Shown: positions 44,634-54,104 of the stretch, one piece after another
Layout of the letters: each line of letters begins with the position of its first letter
How positions within the stretch are numbered: position 1 is the stretch's first letter
From: Agromyces cerinus subsp. cerinus
GTDB lineage: Bacteria; Actinomycetota; Actinomycetes; Actinomycetales; Microbacteriaceae
Reading direction: 5' to 3'
Length of the DNA: 64,000 nucleotides
NCBI RefSeq assembly: GCF_900142065.1
Contig: NZ_FSRJ01000004.1
Span: forward strand, 372,001 to 436,000
Program-made: the position numbers and the translations under genes
The notes under the pieces: generated by a model
Told to the model about the DNA's origin: nothing
Seen by the model: only the letters and a program-made list of their open reading frames with translations
Database searches by the model: none

Positions 44634-45476
44634 TCAGGCGACGTTGCGCTCGATCGGCGTCTTCTCGCCGGCCTCGATGCCGACCGGGAGCCGGTTGCCG
44701 GCGGGCGGCAGCGGGCACGTGGCGTGGTCGGTGTAGGCGCAGGGCAGGTTCACGGCGCGGTTGAAGTCCAGCAGCACGACGCCATCGGCGTCGGGCGCGT
44801 CGATCTCGAGGGAGCGATTCGCCGCGTAGGTGGTGAGCCCGCTCGTGGCGTCCGTGAACAGCACGGTGAGCGAGCCGGGCGCGTGGCCGTTGAACGCGAC
44901 GAGCCGGAAGCTCTCTCCACGCAGCTCGAACTCCACCTCGCCGGGCACCTCGTAGACGTGCTGCAGGCCCTCTGCAGCCGAGCCGACCGTGACCTCGCGC
45001 GTTGCCGCAGCCGGGACGAACCGCCCGCGAGCGAGCCAGCGCGGGTTCGGCAGGTAGGTGGGCGTGCCCGTGAAGCGCGCCAGATAGGGGTTCGAGGGGT
45101 CGCGAGGTCGCACGATGTCGCGGCCACCGCGGCGCGCCACCTCGACGGCGACGTCACCGGCTCGCACCACGACACCGCCGCGCTCGACGATCGGGCCGAA
45201 GGCGTGGCGACCCGAGAGGCTCGTGCCGTCGGCGGCCTCGAGCGACTCGCCGTCGGCGAGCTCGACGACCGGCCCCGCGGCATCCGTCGACCAGGTGCCC
45301 GGGATGCCGGCGTAGCGGGTGGGCGTCTCGTCGAGCCAGTGGATCGCGGTCACGGCGAGGAAGCCGTGCGGGTCGGCCCGGCGGGCCTCGTGGTCGCGGT
45401 GCCAGTCCTCCCACTCGCGTGCGAAGGCGGCGCGGTCGAGGGCGGCGGTGGTGGTGGGTGCGTCGAGTGTCGTCAT
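44634..45476 (-). CDS. DUF1684 family protein
   Basis: A 280-residue soluble protein of the DUF1684 family. Typical features are EWEDWHRDHEARRADPHGFL at the N-terminus, YLPNPRWLARGRFVP in the middle and the C-terminal LLDFNRAVNLPCAYTDHATCPLPPAGNRLP, with conserved Asn, Pro, Cys and Tyr residues. Function is unproven. The recurring link with flavin monooxygenases and importers suggests a role in handling their product. ATG 45476. First gene of the operon, with the shared promoter element 40 bases upstream. Confidence 0.82.
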   Translation of the reverse strand: MTTLDAPTTTAALDRAAFAREWEDWHRDHEARRADPHGFLAVTAIHWLDETPTRYAGIPGTWSTDAAGPVVELADGESLEAADGTSLSGRHAFGPIVERGGVVVRAGDVAVEVARRGGRDIVRPRDPSNPYLARFTGTPTYLPNPRWLARGRFVPAAATREVTVGSAAEGLQHVYEVPGEVEFELRGESFRLVAFNGHAPGSLTVLFTDATSGLTTYAANRSLEIDAPDADGVVLLDFNRAVNLPCAYTDHATCPLPPAGNRLPVGIEAGEKTPIERNVA

Positions 45477-45515
45477 GTCGCCACTGTCATGCCTGCGAGG
45501 CGGCATCGCCAGTCA

Positions 45516-45559
45516 CTTCGTCACGGATCGCCGCCGACCGCAACATCCGGTCACGCAGG
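45516..45559 (-). promoter_or_regulatory. Promoter element shared with 33291-33334
   Basis: Minus-strand counterpart of the element before the first monooxygenase operon, differing at only a handful of the 44 positions (for example GTGACC for GTGAAG). Its downstream end is 39 bases before the DUF1684 start codon, against 40 in the other copy, so both sequence and spacing are conserved. Confidence 0.65.
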
Positions 45560-45590
45560 CGAGATCGGGCCCGTCACGAAGCGCCATGAA

Positions 45591-45630
45591 TCAACGCAGA
45601 GATCCCGGCCTCAACGCAAAAATCCCGGCC
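45591..45630. repeat. Tandem 20-bp repeat next to the second tRNA terminator
   Basis: TCAACGCAGAGATCCCGGCC (45591-45610) is followed directly by TCAACGCAAAAATCCCGGCC (45611-45630). The second unit supplies one arm of the tRNA terminator. Two adjacent near-copies suggest slippage or an earlier recombination at this end of the block. Confidence 0.7.
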
Positions 45631-45649
45631 TCGTTCGAGACCGGGATTT
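45620..45649 (-). terminator. Terminator of the second initiator tRNA gene
   Basis: Stem AAATCCCGG (45620-45628, with adjoining A) and CCGGGATTT (45641-45649). It is nearly identical to the hairpin at 30743-30774 and placed the same distance from the tRNA. Confidence 0.75.
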
Positions 45650-45651
45650 CA

Positions 45652-45754
45652 TCGTGCGTTCTGATGAACACCTTGGTTGCGGGGGCAGGATTTGAACCTA
45701 CGACCTCTGGGTTATGAGCCCAGCGAGCTACCGAACTGCTCCACCCCGCGGCAC
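45652..45754. repeat. Right copy of the 103-bp direct repeat containing an initiator tRNA
   Basis: Identical to 30776-30878 and in the same orientation. Beyond the repeat the sequences diverge at once on the tRNA 5' side, while the other side stays similar through the terminator. Confidence 0.9.
45674..45750 (-). tRNA. Initiator tRNA-Met (CAT), second copy
   Basis: A 77-base gene identical to the copy at 30798-30874, including C1-A72, the CTCATAA anticodon loop, three G-C pairs in the anticodon stem and an encoded CCA. Confidence 0.95.
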
Positions 45755-45935
45755 AAGAAGAAACACTATCACGAGTATCTGGTGCCGTCGAATCGGGGCG
45801 GTCGCGGGCGACGGATGCCCCGCGGCATCCGCCTCGCAGCGCTCGCCACGCGTGCAGCGACCGCACGACTCGCGTGATTCGCTGGAGGAATCCGCAATGA
45901 TCCCGAGGAACCGCGCAGTCGATCCCACATTCTTT

Positions 45936-45954
45936 GTTAGGACTCTTTCCAAAC
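45936..45954 (+). promoter_or_regulatory. Candidate operator upstream of the chitinase gene
   Basis: GTTAGGA and TCCAAAC are inverted with one mismatch around 5 bases (GTTAGGACTCTTTCCAAAC). It lies 72 bases before the chitinase start in an AT-richer patch. The shape fits a ROK- or LacI-family sugar repressor, but the regulator is not in the window. Confidence 0.45.
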
Positions 45955-46026
45955 GTGATGCGGCCTTGCTACGGTCGCCGCAACCGTTCACCCAGCACGG
46001 CTCCGACGACGATCGATGAGGATCCA

Positions 46027-47406
<1,380 letters not shown>

Positions 47407-47419
47407 TTCCCCGAGAACA

Positions 47420-47457
47420 GCGGATGCCTCGGAGCGGTCTCGCTCCGAGGCATCCGC
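47420..47457. terminator. Hairpin terminator between chitinase and methyltransferase genes
   Basis: A perfect 17-bp stem (47420-47436 with 47441-47457) with the loop gtct lies 13 bases after the chitinase stop. It can serve both converging genes and again carries the GGATGCC/GGCATCC signature. Confidence 0.85.
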
Positions 47458-47493
47458 GACGATCGGGGCCGTGGCCTCGATACGCGCGTCGCG

Positions 47494-48360
47494 CTACTCG
47501 ACCGGCGTGGTGCGCGGCACCGCGACGAGCTCGTACGAGAGCGGCAGCCACTGCTCGGCGGGCCAGCCGAACATGCCGTCGCCGAGTTCGACCGTCGCCG
47601 GGAAGATGCGCCACGGCACCCGGTAGTGCTCGGTGAACGTCTCGATGTCGAGGCCGGCATCGCGCAGCGCCGCGAAGACCTCGCCGAGCGGATGCATCCA
47701 CTCCCACGTGCGGGCATTGGCGAGCGCCACTTCGGCGTCGGCGTAGTCGCTCGGGTCGTCGATGACATCGGGCGACTCGTTCGAGTACGGGTACGCGAAC
47801 GCGGGCAGACCACCGGGTCCGCCGTCGCCGTCGAACACGAACGCGGCGGGGTGCCCGTCGGCGAAGACGAAGCGGCCGCCCGGCTTCACGAACCACGACA
47901 CGATGCGCGCCCACTCCGCGACATCCGGAAGCCAGCCGATCGTGCCCCACGAGGTGAAGACGAGGTCGAACGACTCGGGCTCGGGCAGCATGTGGCGGGC
48001 GTCGTAGACATTCGCCTCGATGAACCGGGCGCGATGCGCGAGGCCGAGCTCGTCGGCCATACGACGCGCCTCGGCGACCGCCTGCGGCGAGAAGTCGATG
48101 CCGACGACCGTGGCGCCGAGGTTCGCGAGCGACAGGGTGTCGGAGCCGAAGTGGCACTGGAGGTGCAGCACCCGCACGCCTTCGAGCCCGTCGGGGTAGA
48201 GCCGTGCGAGCGTCTCGCGCACGATCGGGTCGAGCACATCGCCGCCCTCGCGCAGCCGCGTTCGGTCGTACATCTCCGACGCGACGTGCACGGCGACGCG
48301 CTCGTCCCAGTTGGCGAGATTGTCGTCGAGCCACTCGCCTTCGCGCAGGTCGACGCCCAC
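47494..48360 (-). CDS. SAM-dependent class I methyltransferase
   Basis: A 288-residue methyltransferase with motif I VLHLQCHFGSDTLSLANLGATVVGID split as usual (Gly-rich loop CHFGSDTL), acidic motif II VVGIDFS, and FDLVFTSWGTIGWLPD as motif IV. HLQCHFG marks a common actinobacterial small-molecule methyltransferase group. The acceptor is unknown. The start is GTG 48360, just after the UPF0182 stop, with AAGGAG 7 bases before it, so the two are coupled. Confidence 0.85.
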   Translation of the reverse strand: MGVDLREGEWLDDNLANWDERVAVHVASEMYDRTRLREGGDVLDPIVRETLARLYPDGLEGVRVLHLQCHFGSDTLSLANLGATVVGIDFSPQAVAEARRMADELGLAHRARFIEANVYDARHMLPEPESFDLVFTSWGTIGWLPDVAEWARIVSWFVKPGGRFVFADGHPAAFVFDGDGGPGGLPAFAYPYSNESPDVIDDPSDYADAEVALANARTWEWMHPLGEVFAALRDAGLDIETFTEHYRVPWRIFPATVELGDGMFGWPAEQWLPLSYELVAVPRTTPVE

Positions 48361-48361
48361 G

Positions 48362-51256
48362 TCACTGCTCCTTCGTGGCTTCGAGCAGCTTCGCGATGAT
48401 CTCGGCGAGCTGCGCGTCGGCAGCGCCGTACGCGGCCCAGTCGCCGGCAGCGAGTGCGGCCTGCTTGTTCTTGATCGCCTGCGACGCCTGGTTCAGCAGG
48501 GCCTGCACCTCGTCGCTGGGCGCCTCGGGGGTCGCCGGCGTCTCGCCGCCCTCCTCGGTCGGTGGCGGAGTCGCCCCCGGATCAACCTCGTTGTCGCCCG
48601 CATCGGCACCCGAGTCGCCGCCGAACAGCACGTCGAGCGCGAGGTCGAGGGTGTCCTGGAAGGCGATCTGGTCGCCGAATGCGACGAGCACCTTCTGCAG
48701 CAGCGGGTAGCTCGTGCCACCGGTCGACTTCACGTAGACGGGCTGCACGTACAGCAGACCGCCTCCGACCGGCACCGTGAGCAGGTTGCCGTTGATGACG
48801 TCGGACTGTCCCTGCTTCAGCAGGTTCAACGACGCCGACACCGTCGGGTCGGAGTTGAACTTCGCCTGCACCTGACCCGGGCCCGGCACGTTGTCGTCTT
48901 CGGGCAGCGTCAGCAGCCTGAGCTTGCCGTAGCCGTCGGCGCGCTCCCCATCGGTCGCGCCCGCATCGGCATCGACCGCGAGGTAGCCGCGCAGCACGTT
49001 GCGGCTCTGCTCGCCGCGCGCTTCGGGGATGAACGTCGAGTAGAGCGAGTACCGCGGATCGTCCTGACCGGGCATCTGCATCGTCAGGTAGTACGGCGGC
49101 TGCAGCAGCGTGCTGCCGGCGTCGGCGGTCGGATCCTTGGGCGTCGTCCACGCGTCTTCACGCGAGTAGAACGGGATCGCGTCGGTGACGTGGTAGCGGC
49201 CGAGCACCTCGCGCTGCACCTTGAACAGGTCGGAGGGGTAGCGCACGTGACTCATCAGGTCGCCCGACATCTTGCTCATCGGCTCGATCGTCGTCGGGAA
49301 GATCTTCTGCCAGGTCTTGAGAATCGGGTCCTCTTCGTCCCACGCGTAGAGCGTGACCGTGCCGTCGTACGCGTCGACGGTCGCCTTCACCGAGTTGCGG
49401 ATGTAGTTGACGTCGTCGAAGGCGAGCGTCGGGGCCTGGGTCTCGCTGTCGGCGATCGCCTCGCTCATGCTGACCTTGTTGGAGTACGGGTACTGGTCGG
49501 AGAGCGTGTACCCGTCGACGATCCAGACGATCTTGCCGTCGACGACCGACGGGTAGGTGTCGGTGTCGAGCCGGAGGTACGGAGCGACCTTCTGCACGCG
49601 CTCGACCGGGTCGCGGTCGTAGAGGATCTGCGAGTCGGTCGTGACCTGGTCGGAGAGGAAGATCTGCTCGGACTGGAACTTCAGCGCGTAGACCAGCTTC
49701 GTGAAGGCGTTGTCGAGCTTCGGGCCACCGTCACCGTCGAACGTCGTCTGGGTCTGGTCGGCGCCCTCGGAGCCCGACGGGTAGTCGAGCTCGATCGGCT
49801 TCGCATCCTTCGGCGCACCCACGATCGAGTACGCGGGCGAGGACTCGCCGAAGTACACGCGGGGCTGGAAGTCGCCGAGCACGCCCGACGACGGGATGCC
49901 CGACTGGAGGAACACCGGCTGGCCGTCGACCGAGCGCTGGTTGCCCGCTGCAGCGACGAGCCCGTAGCCGTGCGTGTAGACGAGGTGCGAGTTGAACCAG
50001 GTCTCGGCGTCGCCGAGGCCGGAGAGGTTCACGTCGCGCACGGCGACGACGGTGTCTTGGGAGGCGCCGTCGATCTGGTACCGGTCGACGTCGAGGGCCG
50101 ACGGGAACTGGTAGTACTGCCGGAACTGCTCGAGCTGCTGGAAGGCGGGGCCGATCACGAGCGGGTCCATGAGGCGGATGCTCGCGGTCGTCGCGGCATC
50201 GGCGCGCAGCGCGCCCTGCTCGGCGTCGGTCTTCGCCTCGAACGGGATCTCCTCGACATCGGCGATGCCGTAGGCGTCACGGGTGAGATCGATGTTGCGC
50301 TGGATGTACGGCTCTTCGAGCGAACGGGCGCTCGGGTCGACCTGGAAGCGCTGGATGACCCAGGGGTAGAGCGAACCGATGAGGAGGCTCGACACGACGA
50401 GCAGCGCCGTACCGACGAGCGGCAGGCGCCAACGGCCGATGATCGCCGTGATGAAGAAGAGCACGGCGACGACGGCCGCGATGGCGGCGAGGATGCCCCG
50501 GCCCGGAATCGTCGCGTTGACGTCGGTGTAGGAGGCGCCCGTGATGAGCGTGCTGGTCTCGGTCACGGTCGCGTACTGGTCGAGCCAGATGCTGACGGCC
50601 TGCAGGAGCAGGTAGATGCCCGCGGTGACGGCGATCTGGATGCGGGCCGACTTCGAGATGACGACCTCGCGGCCGCTCACCCGAAGGGCTCCGTAGAGGT
50701 AGTTCGTGGCGATCACGAGCAGCAACGACAGCAGCACGACCGCCGAGGCGAAGCCCACGATGGAGCGGTAGAACGGCAGCTCGAACACGTAGAAGCCGAC
50801 GTCGAATCCGAACTGCGGGTCGGTCGTGCCGAACGGCGTGCGGTTCAGCCACGCGAGCGTGCCCTCCCAGCGCGTCGATGCCGAGACGCCGGCGAAGATG
50901 CCGAGCACGATCGGGATGCCGTACATCGCGAGGCGCCGCAGCGGCTCGAAGACCTCTTGGTACCGGTCGAGCTGCGAGTTCAGCTTCGCGTAGACGGGCC
51001 GCGATCGGTAGGCGATCTGGATGGATCCCCAGACGGGAACCGCCATGGCTGCGAAGCCGATGAGGAAGAGCACGATGCGAGCGATCCACTCGGTGGTGAG
51101 CACCGAGAGGAAACCGAGCTGGTCGTACCAGAGCACGTCGGCGTAGATACCGGCAAAGGCGAAGAACGCGATGACGAGCACGGCGACGACGCCGATCGTG
51201 ATCGCGATCGGAGCGCGCCTGCGCTGGATCCTCGGTTCTTGCGGCTGTGCTGACAC
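48362..51256 (-). CDS. UPF0182 family large membrane protein
   Basis: A 964-residue protein of the UPF0182 (COG1615) family. The first 300 residues contain about seven transmembrane helices (for example ITIGVVAVLVIAFFAFAGIY), followed by a large extracellular domain with the family motif YPSVVDGKIVWIVDGYT and a Gly/Pro/Glu-rich segment (about 880-905). Function is unknown. It is near-universal in actinobacteria and usually next to the YlbL-type protease, as here and in M. tuberculosis Rv3193c-Rv3194c. The start is GTG 51256 with GAGG upstream. Confidence 0.92.
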   Translation of the reverse strand: MSAQPQEPRIQRRRAPIAITIGVVAVLVIAFFAFAGIYADVLWYDQLGFLSVLTTEWIARIVLFLIGFAAMAVPVWGSIQIAYRSRPVYAKLNSQLDRYQEVFEPLRRLAMYGIPIVLGIFAGVSASTRWEGTLAWLNRTPFGTTDPQFGFDVGFYVFELPFYRSIVGFASAVVLLSLLLVIATNYLYGALRVSGREVVISKSARIQIAVTAGIYLLLQAVSIWLDQYATVTETSTLITGASYTDVNATIPGRGILAAIAAVVAVLFFITAIIGRWRLPLVGTALLVVSSLLIGSLYPWVIQRFQVDPSARSLEEPYIQRNIDLTRDAYGIADVEEIPFEAKTDAEQGALRADAATTASIRLMDPLVIGPAFQQLEQFRQYYQFPSALDVDRYQIDGASQDTVVAVRDVNLSGLGDAETWFNSHLVYTHGYGLVAAAGNQRSVDGQPVFLQSGIPSSGVLGDFQPRVYFGESSPAYSIVGAPKDAKPIELDYPSGSEGADQTQTTFDGDGGPKLDNAFTKLVYALKFQSEQIFLSDQVTTDSQILYDRDPVERVQKVAPYLRLDTDTYPSVVDGKIVWIVDGYTLSDQYPYSNKVSMSEAIADSETQAPTLAFDDVNYIRNSVKATVDAYDGTVTLYAWDEEDPILKTWQKIFPTTIEPMSKMSGDLMSHVRYPSDLFKVQREVLGRYHVTDAIPFYSREDAWTTPKDPTADAGSTLLQPPYYLTMQMPGQDDPRYSLYSTFIPEARGEQSRNVLRGYLAVDADAGATDGERADGYGKLRLLTLPEDDNVPGPGQVQAKFNSDPTVSASLNLLKQGQSDVINGNLLTVPVGGGLLYVQPVYVKSTGGTSYPLLQKVLVAFGDQIAFQDTLDLALDVLFGGDSGADAGDNEVDPGATPPPTEEGGETPATPEAPSDEVQALLNQASQAIKNKQAALAAGDWAAYGAADAQLAEIIAKLLEATKEQ

Positions 51257-51327
51257 TCTCGGCCTCGTGTTCGGTCGGGATGGGATCGGGATTCCATCCT
51301 AGGGTCGAGTTCCTTTGAATCGCCTGT

Positions 51328-52461
51328 TCACGCAGGGCAGGAGGGGTAGGACCCCGTCACCTCGCCGTCGGCGACGTCTTCGACGATCGCGCGAGCCTGG
51401 TCGAGAGTCTCCACCGCGAAGACCGTGACGCCATCGGGCACGTTGCCGGCCACCTCGTCGCAGTTCGACTCGGGTGCGAGGAACCAGTCGGCCCCGGCGC
51501 CCTCGGCGCCCCAGAGCTTCTGACGGATGCCGCCGATCGGTCCGACACGGCCCGCCGAGTCGATCGTGCCCGTTCCCGCGATGATCTCGCCGCCCGTCAT
51601 GGCCCCGGGAGTGAGCTTGTCGACGATGCCGAGCGCGAACATCATGCCGGCGCTCGGGCCGCCGACATCGTCGAGCTGCAGCTCGACGTCGATCGGGAAC
51701 TCGTAGACCATGCGTACGCCGATGCCGAGTACCGCCCTGCCGTCGCGCACGGTGGGGGTCGCCTCGACGGTGAGCGGAGCGCCGTCGCGGATGATCTCGA
51801 TCTGCGCCGGTTCATCCGCGCCGTGCTCCTGCACCGCCGTCTGCAGCTCGTTGATCGAGTGCACCTCGGTGCCTGCGAAGGCGACGATGACGTCGCCCTC
51901 TTCGAGGATCCCGTCGGCGGGCGAGTCGTCGAGGAGACCCGCGACCGTCACCTCGCGGGGGAAGTCATAGCCGAGCTCGACGAGCGCCGCCGCGATGGCG
52001 TCCTGCTGCGAATCGACCATCGCGGCCTGATTCTGGGCGTCGCGGTCTTCGCTGCTGATTCCGGGCGGGAAGATCGCCTCGACCGGGATGACCGAGCGGG
52101 TGCGGTCGAACCAGGCGGCGAGCACCTCGAGCCAGCTCGGCGTCTGCCCCGGACGCCCGACGACCGAGACCGTGAGCAGGTTGAGCTCGCCGTCGGTGGG
52201 GTAGGTGGTCTCATCGGGGATCTCGATGAGCGGCACCTCTTCGGCCTCCGCGTTCTCCGCGACGCCGAGGGTGTCGTACACCGGCCCGGGCTGCTCGATC
52301 ACGTACGGCGAGGGCAGGAAGGCGAAGAGCACGGCGATGACGATCGCGACGGTGAGCGCGACCCATCCGATGCGCTCCCGCAGGGGACGCCGCCCTGTGC
52401 TCGGATCGGACTTCCAGCGGGAGTCCTCCGACAATGGGGGCTCGTCGTCGAAGATGCTCAA
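51328..52461 (-). CDS. Membrane-anchored PDZ / Lon-type serine protease (YlbL family)
   Basis: A 377-residue protein: cytosolic N-terminus, one helix (about residues 33-53, ALTVAIVIAVLFAFLPSP), a PDZ domain (about 170-250, DDSPADGILEEGDVIVAFAGTEV) and a Lon proteolytic domain with Ser in GGPSAGMMFAL and Lys in GGIRQKL. These form the Ser-Lys dyad facing outside. I choose TTG 52461, with GGAAGG 7 bases before it. The ATG just upstream is out of frame. It is divergent from the DUF2342 gene and followed by UPF0182. Confidence 0.9.
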   Translation of the reverse strand: MSIFDDEPPLSEDSRWKSDPSTGRRPLRERIGWVALTVAIVIAVLFAFLPSPYVIEQPGPVYDTLGVAENAEAEEVPLIEIPDETTYPTDGELNLLTVSVVGRPGQTPSWLEVLAAWFDRTRSVIPVEAIFPPGISSEDRDAQNQAAMVDSQQDAIAAALVELGYDFPREVTVAGLLDDSPADGILEEGDVIVAFAGTEVHSINELQTAVQEHGADEPAQIEIIRDGAPLTVEATPTVRDGRAVLGIGVRMVYEFPIDVELQLDDVGGPSAGMMFALGIVDKLTPGAMTGGEIIAGTGTIDSAGRVGPIGGIRQKLWGAEGAGADWFLAPESNCDEVAGNVPDGVTVFAVETLDQARAIVEDVADGEVTGSYPSCPA

Positions 52462-52612
52462 CCGACATCCTTCCGGGCGGGTGTTGGAACGCGCGTGCCG
52501 GCCCTGTTCGCGAAGGGCGGACACCCGGAACGCCCAGCCTAGGCCATTTCCCAGACACTCCGCCGTGCCCCCGCGTTACGGTTGAACCAGACGCGACTGG
52601 GAGGTGGCGAAA

Positions 52613-53983
52613 GTGGCCGATCGGCAAGACGAGCCCGACGACCGGAGCCCCGAAGACGAGTTCCGCGAGATGCTCCGGGACATGCTCTCCGGCACCGGAG
52701 GCATCGATCCGTCGAGCCTCGCAGGTGCAGCCGGGCTGCCCAACGACCCGACCAGCCTCGCCGCGCTGTTCTCGCAGCTGCAGCAGGCGATGAACAAGGC
52801 CGACGACGGCATCGATTGGAGTGTCGCGGTCAAGCAGGGCGAAGAGCGTGCCGCGACCGGTCAGCGACAGATCGCCGACGACGAGCGCGCACGGTTCGAC
52901 CAGGCATTCCAGGTCGCCTCGCTGTGGCTCGACGAGGCCGTCGACTTCGGCGCCCTGCCGACCACCCCCGAGCTCTTGACACGGCGTGCATGGGTCGCCG
53001 CCACGATGGCCATCTGGTCTCAACTGGCAGAGCCCGTCGCACTCTCCATCTCCGACGCCCTCACGCGGGTGATGAGCGAACAGGCTCCCGAAGAGATGCG
53101 CTCGATGATCGAGGGCGCGAGCCGCATGATGCGCGGCATCGGCGGAGCGCTCTTCGCGATGCAGCTGGGCCAGGTCGTCGGCCAGCTCGCCACCGAGGTC
53201 GTCTCGGGCGGCGACGTCGGCATCCCCCTCCTCGACGACGGCCGAGCCGCTATCCTGCCGCAGAACGTGGCGGAGTTCGGCAACGACCTCGACATCCCCA
53301 TCGACCAGATCGAGCTCTACCTCGCCGTGCGCGAACTCGCCCACGCGCGCCTCTTCCGGCACGCGCGCTGGTTGCGCCTGCACCTCATCACGGCGATCAC
53401 GGCGTTCGCACGGGGCATCGACATCGACACCGAGCGCCTCGAAGAGCTCGCCGAGGGCTTCGACCCGTCGAACACCGAAGAACTGCGCAACGCCGTCGTC
53501 AACGGCGCACTCATCCGCGCCAAGAGCGAGTCGCAGGAGGCGGCGCTCGCCCGCCTCGAGACGATGCTCGCGCTGGTCGAGGGCTGGGTCGACGCGGCGA
53601 CCGCCGACGCCACGGCGCGACTGCCGAAGTCCGTCGCGATGGCCGAGACCATCCGTCGCCGCCGCGCCTCCGGAGGCCCGGCCGAGTCCGCCTTCGCGAC
53701 GCTCGTCGGCCTCGAACTCCGCCCCCGTCGTCTCCGCGAGGCCACCGCCATGTGGCGAGCGGTCACCGATGCGGTCGGCGTCGAGGCGCGCGACGCGCTC
53801 TGGTCGCACCCCGACCTGCTGCCGACCGCCGAAGACCTCGACGACCCGACGGCCCTCATCGCGCGCCTCACCGGCACCGAGACCGACGAGGCCGACGACG
53901 AGTTCGACCAGGCGCTCGAGCAGTTGCTCCGCGGTGAGACCCCCGCGGCGCCCGGCGAAGACGGCGAAGAACCCACGAGCTGA
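52613..53983 (+). CDS. DUF2342 / zinc-metalloprotease-like protein (TIGR03624 family)
   Basis: A 456-residue protein of the actinobacterial DUF2342 family, annotated elsewhere as F420-biosynthesis-associated hydrolase or zinc-dependent metalloprotease. Family motifs are GIDWSVAVKQGEE-like near residue 70, the helix MRGIGGALFAMQLGQVVGQLA and QIELYLAVRELAHARLFRHARWL. The last has E-x-x-H in place of a full HExxH, so proteolysis is unproven. The C-terminus is acidic. The GTG at 52613 has GGGAGG 8 bases before it, and an in-frame GTG 9 bases upstream lies inside that site. Confidence 0.88.
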   Translation: MADRQDEPDDRSPEDEFREMLRDMLSGTGGIDPSSLAGAAGLPNDPTSLAALFSQLQQAMNKADDGIDWSVAVKQGEERAATGQRQIADDERARFDQAFQVASLWLDEAVDFGALPTTPELLTRRAWVAATMAIWSQLAEPVALSISDALTRVMSEQAPEEMRSMIEGASRMMRGIGGALFAMQLGQVVGQLATEVVSGGDVGIPLLDDGRAAILPQNVAEFGNDLDIPIDQIELYLAVRELAHARLFRHARWLRLHLITAITAFARGIDIDTERLEELAEGFDPSNTEELRNAVVNGALIRAKSESQEAALARLETMLALVEGWVDAATADATARLPKSVAMAETIRRRRASGGPAESAFATLVGLELRPRRLREATAMWRAVTDAVGVEARDALWSHPDLLPTAEDLDDPTALIARLTGTETDEADDEFDQALEQLLRGETPAAPGEDGEEPTS

Positions 53984-54104
53984 CCCGCCGTTCCGGCGAC
54001 CACCGGCAGCCCCCCGCCTCGCTCCTCGGCGACGTGTCGCCGGTGCATGGTCGACCTGTGGAGGAATTCCGCGGCGCCGGCCATGAGTCCGGCATGCTCT
54101 CGGC

